Below, piece by piece: positions 34,301-41,516 of a stretch of DNA of 41,532 bases (the first letter of the stretch is position 1; the number at the start of each line of letters is the position of its first letter). The translations under genes were made by a program, and so were the position numbers. The notes beneath the pieces are model-generated. The model was not told the DNA's origin, did not search any database, and worked only from the letters and a program-made list of their open reading frames with translations. Origin of the DNA: JBHELG01 sp046263195 (GTDB lineage Bacteria; Actinomycetota; Nitriliruptoria; Nitriliruptorales; JAHWKO01); the NCBI GenBank assembly GCA_046263195.1, contig JBHELG010000015.1, positions 1 to 41,532 of the forward strand, read 5' to 3'.

Positions 34301-34848
34301 CGGCCCGCAAGCTCGGGCTTGCCTCCGCCCTGGCGCGGCTCGGCCTGCGTGACCACGCCCGCGCCTGGCTCGAGGACGCAGGCTACGAGGACTACACAGC
34401 AGTGCCCCGCAACGTGGTTTGGCTCGACGTTCTCACCTTCTCCGCGGAAGTGAGCGCGTCCGTCGCCGACATCCCCCGGGCTGCCCAGCTCTACGAGCTT
34501 CTACGGCCCCACGCGGAGCGGCTGGCCGTGGGCGAGCGGGCACACGTGTGCCTGGGGTCCGTCTCCCGCCCCCTCGGCCTCCTCGCGACGCTCCTCGGTC
34601 GCTTCGAGGAGGCCGAGGCCCACTTCGAGGCGGCACTCGACCATCACGAGCGGCTCGGCTCCCCTCCCCTCGTCGCGCTCACCCAGGCCGGCTACGCCCA
34701 GATGCTGTGGGCCCGAGGAGGAGCCGGCGATGAGGAGCGGGCCGAAGGGTTGCGGGTCGGGGCGCTTGCCGTAGCCGACGAGCTTGGCATGGAGCTACCC
34801 GACGACGAGCACTGGCCGGTGCCCCTGACGGTTCGAGACGAGCCATGA
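31354..34848 (+). CDS. Zinc-ribbon/class III cyclase/AAA-ATPase/TPR signalling protein
   Basis: This 1164-residue multidomain protein begins with a zinc ribbon (C5, C8, C19, C22). Next is a class III nucleotide cyclase domain (D51 in FADIVDST, D95 in AGDGLLAIFGAP, N172 and R176 in GDAVNVAARM, so the transition-state pair is intact). A STAND/AAA-type ATPase domain follows, with Walker A GEPGIGKSR near 270 and Walker B LVLVCEDVHWAD near 395. A long helical TPR-like region, from about 620 to the end, completes it. There is no C-terminal LuxR HTH. Proteins of this layout are common in actinobacteria and are thought to couple ATP-driven assembly to cyclic nucleotide signalling; the signal is unknown. 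GTG at 31354 follows GGAGAGG. Confidence 0.92.
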   Translation: MPETCPHCAGSLPAGARWCASCGRSVTPQSDGVSAPRLAGERRPVTALFADIVDSTSLAARSDPEDWAHTVNRIFQLMSQAVSRYGGTVAQLAGDGLLAIFGAPLAHEDDPERAVRAGLDMVAAIEAAADELLPDTKSDLRIRVGISTGPVVVGTVGGELHSEYTALGDAVNVAARMQTAARPGRVLATDETIRHVAGVVEADDLGLLTVKGKEEAVHAYEVVGVRPGVVPVRGGFDAPLVGRTAEIDRLEQAFAAVLAGRGRTALVLGEPGIGKSRLVRELQVRASELGGVRWGQGRCLSFGGNLAYHLVVDLVRSLVGIPAGEQDATARGVLDDVVDDLPREQVPENAVLAHLLGLPLSDAERQRLEALEPAAVQARYLAALRQLVAGLSASEPLVLVCEDVHWADAASVDLLARLVPVVDETPLLLILTGRPERDVPGWRLVGEVRTRFGEALVELVLAPLPEQAARQLADTLAVHHPLAPRLGHLVVSKAEGNPLFVEELMRTLLDRLPEQANVAVDEATLAEIPDNLHGLLLARIDRLSEAARRLLRMAAVIGREFPAGLLDEVAAQDTEAQAVALQLGQLEAVGLLRLMTVRPELVYAFRHALIQEAAYSSLLRSERRRLHGVVGETLEQLHAQGRAELAAQLAHHFEQAGRTDRAARYQLEAGERALRRFANREAREFLEKAAAHAAEAGDDEESVRFRLATLLALGEARRAGGDLPLAKATFEEAAGLARDLPDPGGLARAALGFGRASDIWGVDDTLRGLLEAALFQLAEQPSPLRARVTARLAQALFYDPDSDRRRELIEAAVQEAHRFDDEATLAEVLSARHALGGPDDLDQRLEDATLVVDIAQRLGDWDLELRGRGWQLVDLLASCQVEAAWREMERHAQLARRLADPLQLRDAAAWQAMRAALAGRFGEAESLVEEAYRLGHEAGDRAAEFIRLRQRWMIIYALRGRRDALDAIVDHFRQGGPSSQMAPARKLGLASALARLGLRDHARAWLEDAGYEDYTAVPRNVVWLDVLTFSAEVSASVADIPRAAQLYELLRPHAERLAVGERAHVCLGSVSRPLGLLATLLGRFEEAEAHFEAALDHHERLGSPPLVALTQAGYAQMLWARGGAGDEERAEGLRVGALAVADELGMELPDDEHWPVPLTVRDEP

Positions 34849-34930
34849 GTCGACGAGACACGCCTGTGATAGACATCGCACCGGCCGGGGTCCGCTGAAA
34901 CGTCCGTTTTCCTAGCGGGACAGCGCCCTC

Positions 34931-35651
34931 GGTTCTCGTGCGGCAGAACACGATCGGCACCGAGGGATAACGCACCTGTAGTCGGGCCAGCAGGTCTGCG
35001 ACGAAGCCGGGTTGGACGTGCTGGAGCCGGAACACGTCGGCGTAGGACCCCTCGACGACCACCGCCGCCCGAGGCAGGCTGGAGAGCTCCGCGAGCAGGA
35101 ACCCCAGGTTCGCCGTCTACCAGACGTTTCGCGAGGTCCGAGAGACTCTTGCGCTCGACCGCTGCGACGAGTTGGCCTTCGAGTTCGACGCCGTAGTCGC
35201 CGGCGGGCAGCGCCTGCTTCTCCACTACGGCGTCCTGATGGGGGGAAGCGATACGCGTAGCGCTCCCGCGTGTCGGCAACAATCGCCAGCTGGTTCCAGC
35301 CCGACGCACGCCGAGCAGGTATCCGAACCCCCGGGCCGGGCCTGGCGAGCCGTGCGTGAGGTCTGCCAGAAGATGCCTCGCCCGCTCTTCAGCGTGACAA
35401 AGACGAACTGGGAGCGGTTTTCTCGTCCGCGGGCAAGTACAAGGTCGATGACTCGTCCTCGCCGTTCGCACGAGGCCACCGCGACATCGTCGACGACCTC
35501 GGCATCCTCCGGCCAGCCGTCAGTGCGGTGGCAATAGACAGCGGACGTCCTGGGCCAGGGCTCACGAGCCTTCAGCAGCAGCGGGCCACCGTCGATTGGG
35601 ACTTGCAGCAGGTAGCCGAGCTTCTGAGTCCCGATCGGGGTTGCGAGCCAC
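34931..35651 (-). pseudogene. ERCC4-domain nuclease gene, decayed by several frameshifts
   Basis: Reading from GTG at 35651 (GAGG five bases upstream), pieces of an actinobacterial ERCC4-domain nuclease appear in successive frames. First is V-A-R-N-P-D-R-D-S, then KLGYLLQVPIDGGPLLLKA through SQFVFVTLKSGRGIFWQT. Next is VADTRERYAYRF in another frame, then LPAGDYGVELEGQ and VAAVERKSLSDLAK (the ERKxxxD active site) in a third. Last is LGFLLAELSSLPRAAVVVEG and LARLQVRYPSVPIVFCRTR. At least four frame changes are needed, one of them at a six-G run near 35239-35244. After VFCRTR the expected C-terminal end is lost. Bases 34849-34930 and 35652-35870 hold no other feature I can support. No functional product is possible as written. 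Confidence 0.82.
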
Positions 35652-35870
35652 GATGAACCTCGCCGGCATGATGGCCCCTCACCTCGCTTCCAATACGGTC
35701 GGAGGCATGGGAGCCGGTGGTGCCGCAGTGCACCCACCAGCGCCATGGCTCAACGTCGCACAGCCGCCCCGCGGTGCTCGGGCGAAAGTTTCACACACGA
35801 TCCGGCCACCAGAAGCTCGCGTGGCTACGAGGCCCCACGGAGGGACCTCGTAGCCCGAAGGAGGGGACTG

Positions 35871-36059
35871 CTAGTCGTTGTTCTCGGTCGTACCGAGGCC
35901 CTGGGCGTCGACGATGATGGCGTTGGTGGGATTGCTCATGTTGACGGAGAAGGTCTCGTTGGGCTCCTTCTTCCGGTCACCCTTCACCGAGAGGGTGAAG
36001 GTCTTGGTGACCTCGCCGGGTGAGAAGGTGAGCATGTGGGGGCTGGGCTGCGGCGTCAC
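35871..36059 (-). pseudogene. Calx-beta domain remnant
   Basis: The frame encodes FSPGEVTKTFTLSVKGDRKK-EPNETFSVNMSNPTNA then VDAQGLGTTEND, which is the end of a Calx-beta domain (the GD-x-x-x-E-x-NETF signature and the GxGTxxNDD tail). There is no signal peptide and no start of the domain, and the apparent GTG start lies inside the terminator hairpin of the propeller gene. It is the cut-off 3' end of a lost surface protein gene. It is not likely to be translated. Confidence 0.65.
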
Positions 36060-36085
36060 CCCTGTTGAGCGGGTGGCGCCGCAGC
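36047..36085 (-). terminator. 3' hairpin after the first propeller gene
   Basis: On the minus strand GCTGCGGCG and CGCCGCAGC pair, with a further ACCC/GGGT pairing towards the loop. It lies 33 bases after the stop at 36118. No T-run follows. A matching but diverged hairpin follows the second propeller gene, with compensatory changes, so structure is probably conserved. Confidence 0.6.
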
Positions 36086-36117
36086 TTTGTTCGGCAGGGG
36101 AACGATCGGCCAGGTGG

Positions 36118-38172
36118 TCAGCTCTTGGTCTTGAATTGCCAGACGTAATCGCGTGCCAGCGGGTTACAGGCGAGGTCCTTCACGCCATTGGCCCCACTTC
36201 TGATAGTCACGACGTACCAGGTGTTCGGCGCCAGCGAACTACTCGGGTCGACCGTGATGGAGTTGCAGGGCGACGCGCACGTTACGACCGCGGCGATCGG
36301 ACTGCCTGTGCTCGAGCTCTTCGCGATCGTGATGTTCCCGCTTGCAAGGATGGTTGTCGGGTCCATGGGTTCCGAGAATGACGCCGTGATGTTCACCGAG
36401 CGGCTGAGGCGAGTCTGACCTGGGGTCGGGAACACGCTGGCGACGGTCGGGGCTGTAGTGTCGATGGTCCACGCGTATTCGGCCGCCGTCTGATCGCCGT
36501 TGCCCGCAGCATCCGACGCCCAAACCTTGAAGGTGTGGGGCCCATCGGTCAGCATCGTGATCTCATGAGGTGAGGTGCAGTAGCCGGAGCGGCCACCATC
36601 GAGGCTGCACATAAAGCTGGAGCCGGCCTCGCTCGAGGTGAATGCGAAGCTGGCCGCGTTGTCCCTCGTGAGCTTCGAGGGACCAATCGTGATCTCAGTC
36701 TCGGGCGGGGTGGTGTCGGCGAGCGTGGTCGTCGTAGTGGTGGTCGGCGCCGTCGTGGTTGTCGTGTCCGATGGTGCCCCGTCTGGGTCCAGCTCACGCG
36801 GGAAGATGTTGCGGTACGCGACGTTGTCCTCGGCGCTGACGCTGTCGTCTGTGGATTCGAACGCGACGACGCGCCCGTCGTCGGAAATCGTGGGGCGATA
36901 GCCGACGTCGACGAAGCTAGTGGTGTCGGTCTGGCGGTCACGCACGAAGACGCCTTGTTTACCGGACGGGCTGAGGTTCGCGTCGGGGCAGTTGAACGCC
37001 ACGTGGCGACCATCCGCCGAGATCGAGGCCCATCCGGCTCCCCCCGAAGCGGGCTCGCCTGCCGCCCCATCCGCCTTGCTCACCAGGGTCGTCGTACTAG
37101 CCACCAGATCACGCAGGTAAATCTGCTCTACGTAAGGCTGCACCGGGTCGTTGGTCAGGCCGGACGCGCCAAAGGACTCGAACGCCACCACATGGCCATC
37201 GGCCGAGATCGTCGGGCACCCGGAATTGCTACCTCCGGCCGCACCGCCGAGGCCGTCGGCCCGGCTGGCGTAGGTGGGTATCCCGGTCTGCAGGTCGACC
37301 ACGTAGACGTCGATGTAGCCGTTGTTGTCTTGCGCGGAAAGTGACGAGGTGTCCGTTTCCACGGCGACGAAGCGTCCGTTCGCCGAGATTGCCGGCCCAC
37401 AGCCATGACCCTGCCAGGTGTGTAGGCCTGGCGCGGCGTAAGTGGTCGTCCCGGCCTGCAGGTCGCGGACGAAGGTGTTGAAGCACGGCACCGTGATCTC
37501 ATTTCCGCCCTCGTTGTAGCTGGTGCACTGGTTGACGTCCCGGGTGCTGAGGTTCTCGGCGACCGAGGTGAAGACCACGCGTTGGCCGTCCGCGGAGATC
37601 GCCGGGGCGAAGGAGTTGCCGTTCGCGGCCGCCCCCGTGGAGCCGTCGGCCCGGCTCACCAAGGTCGTCGTGCCGGTCTGCAGGTCATGTACGAAGACGT
37701 TTTTGCACCTGTCCGGGTATCCGTAGTACTCCTCAGCGCAGAAGTCGTTGTCCTGCGAACTCAGGTCCGGGGCAGCGGAGACGAACGCGACATAGCGGCC
37801 GTCGCTGGATACCGACGGCTGGATGCCAGGCCTGACGTAGCTCGTGGTGCCGCTCTGTAGGTCGCGCATGTATACGTTGGCGTCTGTGTCGTTGTCCTGG
37901 TCGCTGAGGTTGTCCGCGGTCGAGGTGAAGGCGACGAAGCGCCCGTTGCCAGAGATCGACTGCTCGGACGAATGGTCGTTCGCCGCGGCACCGCTGGTTC
38001 CGCTGGCGCGGCTAACCAGGGTCGTATCGCCCTGGGCCGCCTCAGAGCTGCCCAACTCCGCCATCAGGGCGGCCGGGCCCGATAGGGCGACCAGCGCTGC
38101 TGTCACGATCGTCGTGACCCGCCCGGGGCGCCCCCGAGGCTTCCAGCCGCTTACAATCGCTTGCTTCGCCAT
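36118..38172 (-). CDS. Secreted seven-repeat TolB-like propeller protein with Ig-like domains, copy 1
   Basis: The 684-residue product has a signal peptide (residues about 18-46, ending near SSEAAQ). Seven PD40/TolB-like blades follow, each marked by a SxDGRxVAF strand and NLSxQDN turn. A Thr-rich linker (TTTTTAPTTTTTTT) leads to a chitobiase-like Ig domain (PPETEITIGP, SSEAGSSFMCSLDGG, CTSP, DGPHTFKVWASDAAGN). A Big_5/SbsA Ig-like domain (TAPTVASVFPTPGQT to YVWQFKTKS) ends the protein. There is no membrane anchor or LPxTG, so it is probably secreted or loosely attached. The function is unknown; propellers often bind ligands or partners. ATG at 38172 aligns with copy 2 and has GGGAGGAG seven bases upstream. 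Confidence 0.87.
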   Translation of the reverse strand: MAKQAIVSGWKPRGRPGRVTTIVTAALVALSGPAALMAELGSSEAAQGDTTLVSRASGTSGAAANDHSSEQSISGNGRFVAFTSTADNLSDQDNDTDANVYMRDLQSGTTSYVRPGIQPSVSSDGRYVAFVSAAPDLSSQDNDFCAEEYYGYPDRCKNVFVHDLQTGTTTLVSRADGSTGAAANGNSFAPAISADGQRVVFTSVAENLSTRDVNQCTSYNEGGNEITVPCFNTFVRDLQAGTTTYAAPGLHTWQGHGCGPAISANGRFVAVETDTSSLSAQDNNGYIDVYVVDLQTGIPTYASRADGLGGAAGGSNSGCPTISADGHVVAFESFGASGLTNDPVQPYVEQIYLRDLVASTTTLVSKADGAAGEPASGGAGWASISADGRHVAFNCPDANLSPSGKQGVFVRDRQTDTTSFVDVGYRPTISDDGRVVAFESTDDSVSAEDNVAYRNIFPRELDPDGAPSDTTTTTAPTTTTTTTLADTTPPETEITIGPSKLTRDNAASFAFTSSEAGSSFMCSLDGGRSGYCTSPHEITMLTDGPHTFKVWASDAAGNGDQTAAEYAWTIDTTAPTVASVFPTPGQTRLSRSVNITASFSEPMDPTTILASGNITIAKSSSTGSPIAAVVTCASPCNSITVDPSSSLAPNTWYVVTIRSGANGVKDLACNPLARDYVWQFKTKS

Positions 38173-38261
38173 TGCTTTACTCCTCCCGGCCCGGGTCGCT
38201 GGGCCAAGCGCTCTCGTGCCGGCCACACTTGCTCAGTCGGCGGTCCCTTCGCACCCGGGAG

Positions 38262-38284
38262 CACCCTTGACCTGCACCCTTGAC
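38262..38284 (-). promoter_or_regulatory. Duplicated GTCAAGGGTG direct repeat upstream of propeller copy 1
   Basis: On the minus strand GTCAAGGGTG occurs twice with a 13-bp period, about 90 bases upstream of the start. The same arrangement stands at 40767-40789 before copy 2. It is a candidate binding site for a transcription factor that reads direct repeats. Confidence 0.5.
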
Positions 38285-38390
38285 TTTTCTTCTTCTTGGG
38301 GCGTCGGCGGCGGAGATCCTCTTAGCCGTCGTGGTGGGGCGTGCTATCGGGATAGACGTGGGGGAAGTAAGGGGGGAGCGGGCGGATGGG

Positions 38391-38417
38391 GCACCCGTAG
38401 CCGGCTACCCGTTTTCC
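38391..38417 (-). promoter_or_regulatory. ACGGGTA-N7-ACGGGTG element upstream of propeller copy 1
   Basis: On the minus strand ACGGGTA-GCCGGCT-ACGGGTG forms a period-14 direct repeat followed by CCCC. The counterpart before copy 2 reads ACGGGTA-CACGATT-ACGGATG. It lies 219 bases upstream of the start codon, inside a 386-base gap between the two propeller genes (38173-38558). This gap holds no protein gene that I can support. Confidence 0.45.
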
Positions 38418-38484
38418 TCCAGGACCCACAGGACCCGCCGGGATCGAGGTTGCTACGGCTGGTCCTTGGCCGGGGAGGATGTGA

Positions 38485-38534
38485 GGCTGGGCTGTGGCGC
38501 CACCCTGTTGGGTTCGGTGCGCCGCAGCTCAGCC
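38485..38534 (-). terminator. 3' hairpin after the second propeller gene
   Basis: On the minus strand GGCTGAGCTGCGGCGC pairs with GGCGCCACAGCCCAGCC, about 16 pairs with a few G-T pairs and one bulge. It lies 25 bases after the stop at 38559. It corresponds to the hairpin at 36047-36085. Confidence 0.65.
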
Positions 38535-38558
38535 TGAGGGAGAACGATCGTCAGGTCA

Positions 38559-40676
38559 TTACTTGGCCGTTTTGAAGCTCGAGACGTAGTCGGCGGTGAG
38601 CGGGTTTCCGGCGAGGTCCTTCACGCCGTTGGTGCCACCTTTGATCCTCACCTCGTAGGACGTGTTCCGCGCCAGCGAACTGCTCGGGTCGAGCGTGATG
38701 AAGTTGCAAGGCGACCCGCACCTAACGGCTGCAGCGACGAGAACCGGAGTGCCCGTGTTTGGGATCTTCCAGATCGTGACGGTCGAGGTCGTGATGGTGG
38801 TTGGCTCCATGGGCTCGGAAAGCGACGCCGTGACGTTCACCGAGCGGGCAACACCCACGCTGCCTGAGGCCGGGGAAACGCTGACGACGGTCGGGGCCGT
38901 CGTGTCGATGGTCCACGCGTATTCGGCCGCCGTCTGGTCGACATTGCCCGCAGCATCCGACGCCCAAACCCTGAAGGTGTGGGACCCATCAACCAGCGGC
39001 CCAACCTGATGAGGGGAAGTGCAATAGCCGGAGCGGCCGGCATCCAGGCTGCACATAAAGCTGGAGCCGGCCTCGCTCGAGGTGAATGCGAAGCCGGCGG
39101 CGTTGTCCCTCGTGAGCTTCGAGGGACCCGAGGTGATCGTCGTCTCCGGCGCTTCCGTGTCCCGCGGCGGTGTCGATGTCCCGTCTGTGGCCAGCTCGCG
39201 CACGAAGGCGTTGCTGTACGCGTTGTTGTCCTGATCGCTCAGGTTGTCTGCGTACGAAGAGAAGGCCACGACACTCCCGTCACCGGAGGTCGACGGGCCC
39301 TCGGAGGAGCTGTCACCGCCCGCCCCGGCGGCGCCGCTGGCCCTGGTCACCAGGGTCGTCGTGGGGATTGCGCTCTGCCATTCTCGCACGAAGACATCGT
39401 CCGCTGAGTCGTTGTCCGACTCACTTAGGTTGGTGGCCGGCGAGGAGAACGCGACGTATCGCCCATCACCGGAAATTGATGCCTCGGAGGACGGGCGGTT
39501 CGCCGGCGCACCAGTGGCTCCGCTGACGCGACTCACATACGTTGTCCGGCCCTCTAGTAGATCTCGCACGAACACGTCGTTGTCGACAGAAGACCAGGTG
39601 TCAATGTCCTGGTCGCTGAGGTTGGAAACGTCCGATTCGAAAGCCACGTATCGGCCGTCGGAGGAGATCGACGGGCAGGTGGACCCGAAAATTCCTCTCC
39701 AGTCCGCGATTGCGCCGTTGAGTCCGTCGGCCCGACTCGCGTAGGTGAGCTTGCCGGTCGACACCTCTGCCACGACGATGTCGCCGAAGCCGTTGATGTC
39801 GCCTGGATCCAGTTGAGCTTGTGAATCAAAGGCTATGAAATGCCCGTCCGCCGAGATGGCGGTGCCGCAGGGCAGATTCGGTGGGCCGAATTGACCGTTA
39901 CCCGGGGCCATGTAGGTGGTCGCGCCTGTCGACAGGTCATGCATGAAGATGTTGGCGCAGGGGTATTCGAGTCCCTCGGTGTTGTAGCAAACGTTGACAT
40001 CGTCGGCGCTGAGGTTGTCGGCGATCGAAATGAAGGCCACCCGGCCCCCGTCCACGGAGATCGAGGGGGCGTAGGAGCCACCGTTGGCGGCATCCTCCTC
40101 GGCGCCGGTCGGCGTTCTACTCGCCCGACTCACGAGGGTCGTCGTGCCCTCATATAGGTCGCGCACGAAGATGTGCGAGCACGGTTTGTCTTGCCCCGTG
40201 TACCACTCGGCGAGATCTTGGCATAGGGCGCTGTCCGGAATGTTCGTGCTGATGAGGTTGGTGGCCCTCGAGACGAAGGCGACGTAGCGGCCGTCGGCGG
40301 AGATGGAGGGATACAACGAGTCGTCGTTCGCCTTTGCCGTAGCCTCGTAGGCCCGGCTCACGAGGGTTGTGGTGCCGGTGTCCCGATCGCGCACGTACAC
40401 GGTGGTATACGCGTCATTGTCCTCCACGCTGAGGTTGTCGGCATTCGACATGAAGGCGACGTAGCGCCCGTCAGCCGAGACCGAGACGCCCCCAGAGTGG
40501 TCGTTTGACGCTGCACCGCCGGCCGTGTCGCTGGCCCGGCTGATCAGAGTCGTGTCGTTCGTAGCAGCCTGCGCGGATGCGAGCGCCGCCATCAGGGCGA
40601 ACAGGGCCGCAATCACGATCGTCCGGATCCGAGGGCGCCCCCACTTCCAGCCCTTCACAATCGCTTGCCTCGCCAT
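38559..40676 (-). CDS. Secreted seven-repeat TolB-like propeller protein with Ig-like domains, copy 2
   Basis: This 705-residue paralogue of copy 1 starts MARQAIVKGWKWGRP (copy 1: MAKQAIVSGWKPRGRP), with a signal peptide ending near ASAQAA. It has seven SADGRYVAF-type blades, a short linker without the Thr run (GTSTPPRDTEAPETTI), the chitobiase-like Ig domain and the Big_5 domain ending in FKTAK. Two-cysteine loops, such as CGSPC, are kept in both. The blades have diverged strongly, but the Ig part is nearly identical at the DNA level. It is probably a tandem duplication of a 2.5-kb unit. ATG has AGGAG six bases upstream. Confidence 0.88.
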   Translation of the reverse strand: MARQAIVKGWKWGRPRIRTIVIAALFALMAALASAQAATNDTTLISRASDTAGGAASNDHSGGVSVSADGRYVAFMSNADNLSVEDNDAYTTVYVRDRDTGTTTLVSRAYEATAKANDDSLYPSISADGRYVAFVSRATNLISTNIPDSALCQDLAEWYTGQDKPCSHIFVRDLYEGTTTLVSRASRTPTGAEEDAANGGSYAPSISVDGGRVAFISIADNLSADDVNVCYNTEGLEYPCANIFMHDLSTGATTYMAPGNGQFGPPNLPCGTAISADGHFIAFDSQAQLDPGDINGFGDIVVAEVSTGKLTYASRADGLNGAIADWRGIFGSTCPSISSDGRYVAFESDVSNLSDQDIDTWSSVDNDVFVRDLLEGRTTYVSRVSGATGAPANRPSSEASISGDGRYVAFSSPATNLSESDNDSADDVFVREWQSAIPTTTLVTRASGAAGAGGDSSSEGPSTSGDGSVVAFSSYADNLSDQDNNAYSNAFVRELATDGTSTPPRDTEAPETTITSGPSKLTRDNAAGFAFTSSEAGSSFMCSLDAGRSGYCTSPHQVGPLVDGSHTFRVWASDAAGNVDQTAAEYAWTIDTTAPTVVSVSPASGSVGVARSVNVTASLSEPMEPTTITTSTVTIWKIPNTGTPVLVAAAVRCGSPCNFITLDPSSSLARNTSYEVRIKGGTNGVKDLAGNPLTADYVSSFKTAK

Positions 40677-40680
40677 GCTC

Positions 40681-40775
40681 TACTCCTGTCAGTCCGCAAA
40701 CGCTGGGAGTCAGCGTTCTCGGGCCTGCCACACTTCCAGCGGCCGCAAGTCCTTCGCACCCGGGACCACCCTTGA
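40681..40775 (-). ncRNA. Candidate structured 5' leader shared by both propeller genes
   Basis: In the 95 bases before copy 2, GTCC-N10-GGAC encloses a loop ending GGGTGCGAA, and AACGCTG-ACTCC-CAGCGTT forms a perfect 7-bp hairpin just before the ribosome-binding site. Before copy 1 (38177-38270) the corresponding stems are TCCC-N9-GGGA around the same GGGTGCGAA loop, and CGCT-N6-AGCG. The stem bases change while pairing is kept, which suggests a folded leader RNA. Two sequences only, so this is tentative. Confidence 0.3.
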
Positions 40776-40789
40776 CATCCACCCTTGAC
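40767..40789 (-). promoter_or_regulatory. Duplicated GTCAAGGGTG direct repeat upstream of propeller copy 2
   Basis: Two GTCAAGGGTG half-sites with a 13-bp period lie 91 bases upstream of the start, exactly as in copy 1. CCCGGGTGCGAAGG follows in both copies. Confidence 0.5.
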
Positions 40790-40910
40790 TTTTGCCTTCT
40801 CACTGGACAGAGGAGGGACACGCTGGACCCCTGTGTTGCCTCTCCCCAACTGCGAGTGGCAGCCGGTTGGATTGGAGGGCGTGCCCGAAGGTATGGCTGG
40901 GCGTGGAAGG

Positions 40911-40937
40911 GCATCCGTAATCGTGTACCCGTTTCCC
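40911..40937 (-). promoter_or_regulatory. ACGGGTA-N7-ACGGATG element upstream of propeller copy 2
   Basis: This is the counterpart of the element at 38391-38417, 235 bases upstream of the start. It lies in the 393-base gap (40677-41069) between the propeller gene and the SnoaL-like gene, which otherwise holds no gene that I can support. Confidence 0.45.
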
Positions 40938-41069
40938 CGTACTAGCCCCACCTGCCCGCCCCCGAGGTCACCTGGCGTGTGCCACTCAGGGACGGCGACT
41001 CACGGATGGTTCGGAGGCTCAACAGCCGGGGTCTTGGCGCGGCCGTGCTCGAGCACCCAGATGCTGTGG

Positions 41070-41516
41070 TCACCCCCCGTCGGGCCAGCCCGCGGCCGCT
41101 CCCATCTGGCTCAGCGCCGCCCGCTCGTCGCGGCAGGCCCAGTGCTCGATCAGCCTGGCGTCCTGGAGCCGCCAGATATGGATCTCGTCCATCTCGACCG
41201 TGCGGCCGCAAGGCTCCAACCCTGCGTAAGGTGCGACGTGCAGGCCGCGGAAGCGCACGCGCACCGCCACACGACTGCCGTCGACGATCACGTCGCGCGG
41301 GATCAGCTCGATGTCGGCGAACGCCCGACTCAGCCGGCGGCGCAACGACCGGAAGCACTCCGGCCCCCGTGCAAAACCGCGCAGCGTGTGATCGCGGTAA
41401 CCGGGATCGACGATCTCGTCAAGCTGCGCCTCGTCGTCTGAGGTCAACAGCGCCAGTACGCGGAGCACCAGCTCCTCGGCGCTCCCTGAAGGAGCGGCGG
41501 CAGTCACATGTTTCAT
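41070..41516 (-). CDS. SnoaL-like (ester cyclase/NTF2-fold) protein
   Basis: This 148-residue protein of the SnoaL/NTF2-like superfamily has LVLRVLALLTSDDEAQLDEIVDPGYRDHTL at the N-terminus, GPECFRSLRRRLSRAFADIELIPRDVIVDGSRVAVRVRFRG in the middle and VEMDEIHIWRLQDARLIEHWACRDERA at the end. These are standard for the family. Known members are polyketide cyclases, but most are of unknown role. ATG at 41516 is close to the window edge and its promoter region lies outside. Confidence 0.82.
   Translation of the reverse strand: MKHVTAAAPSGSAEELVLRVLALLTSDDEAQLDEIVDPGYRDHTLRGFARGPECFRSLRRRLSRAFADIELIPRDVIVDGSRVAVRVRFRGLHVAPYAGLEPCGRTVEMDEIHIWRLQDARLIEHWACRDERAALSQMGAAAGWPDGG

Noticed and set aside
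38391..38417. GGGTAG/GGGTAC as a SigB/SigF-type -10 box.
   Set aside because: The GGGTAC form fits, but no GTTT-type -35 lies 14-16 bases upstream on the gene strand in either copy.
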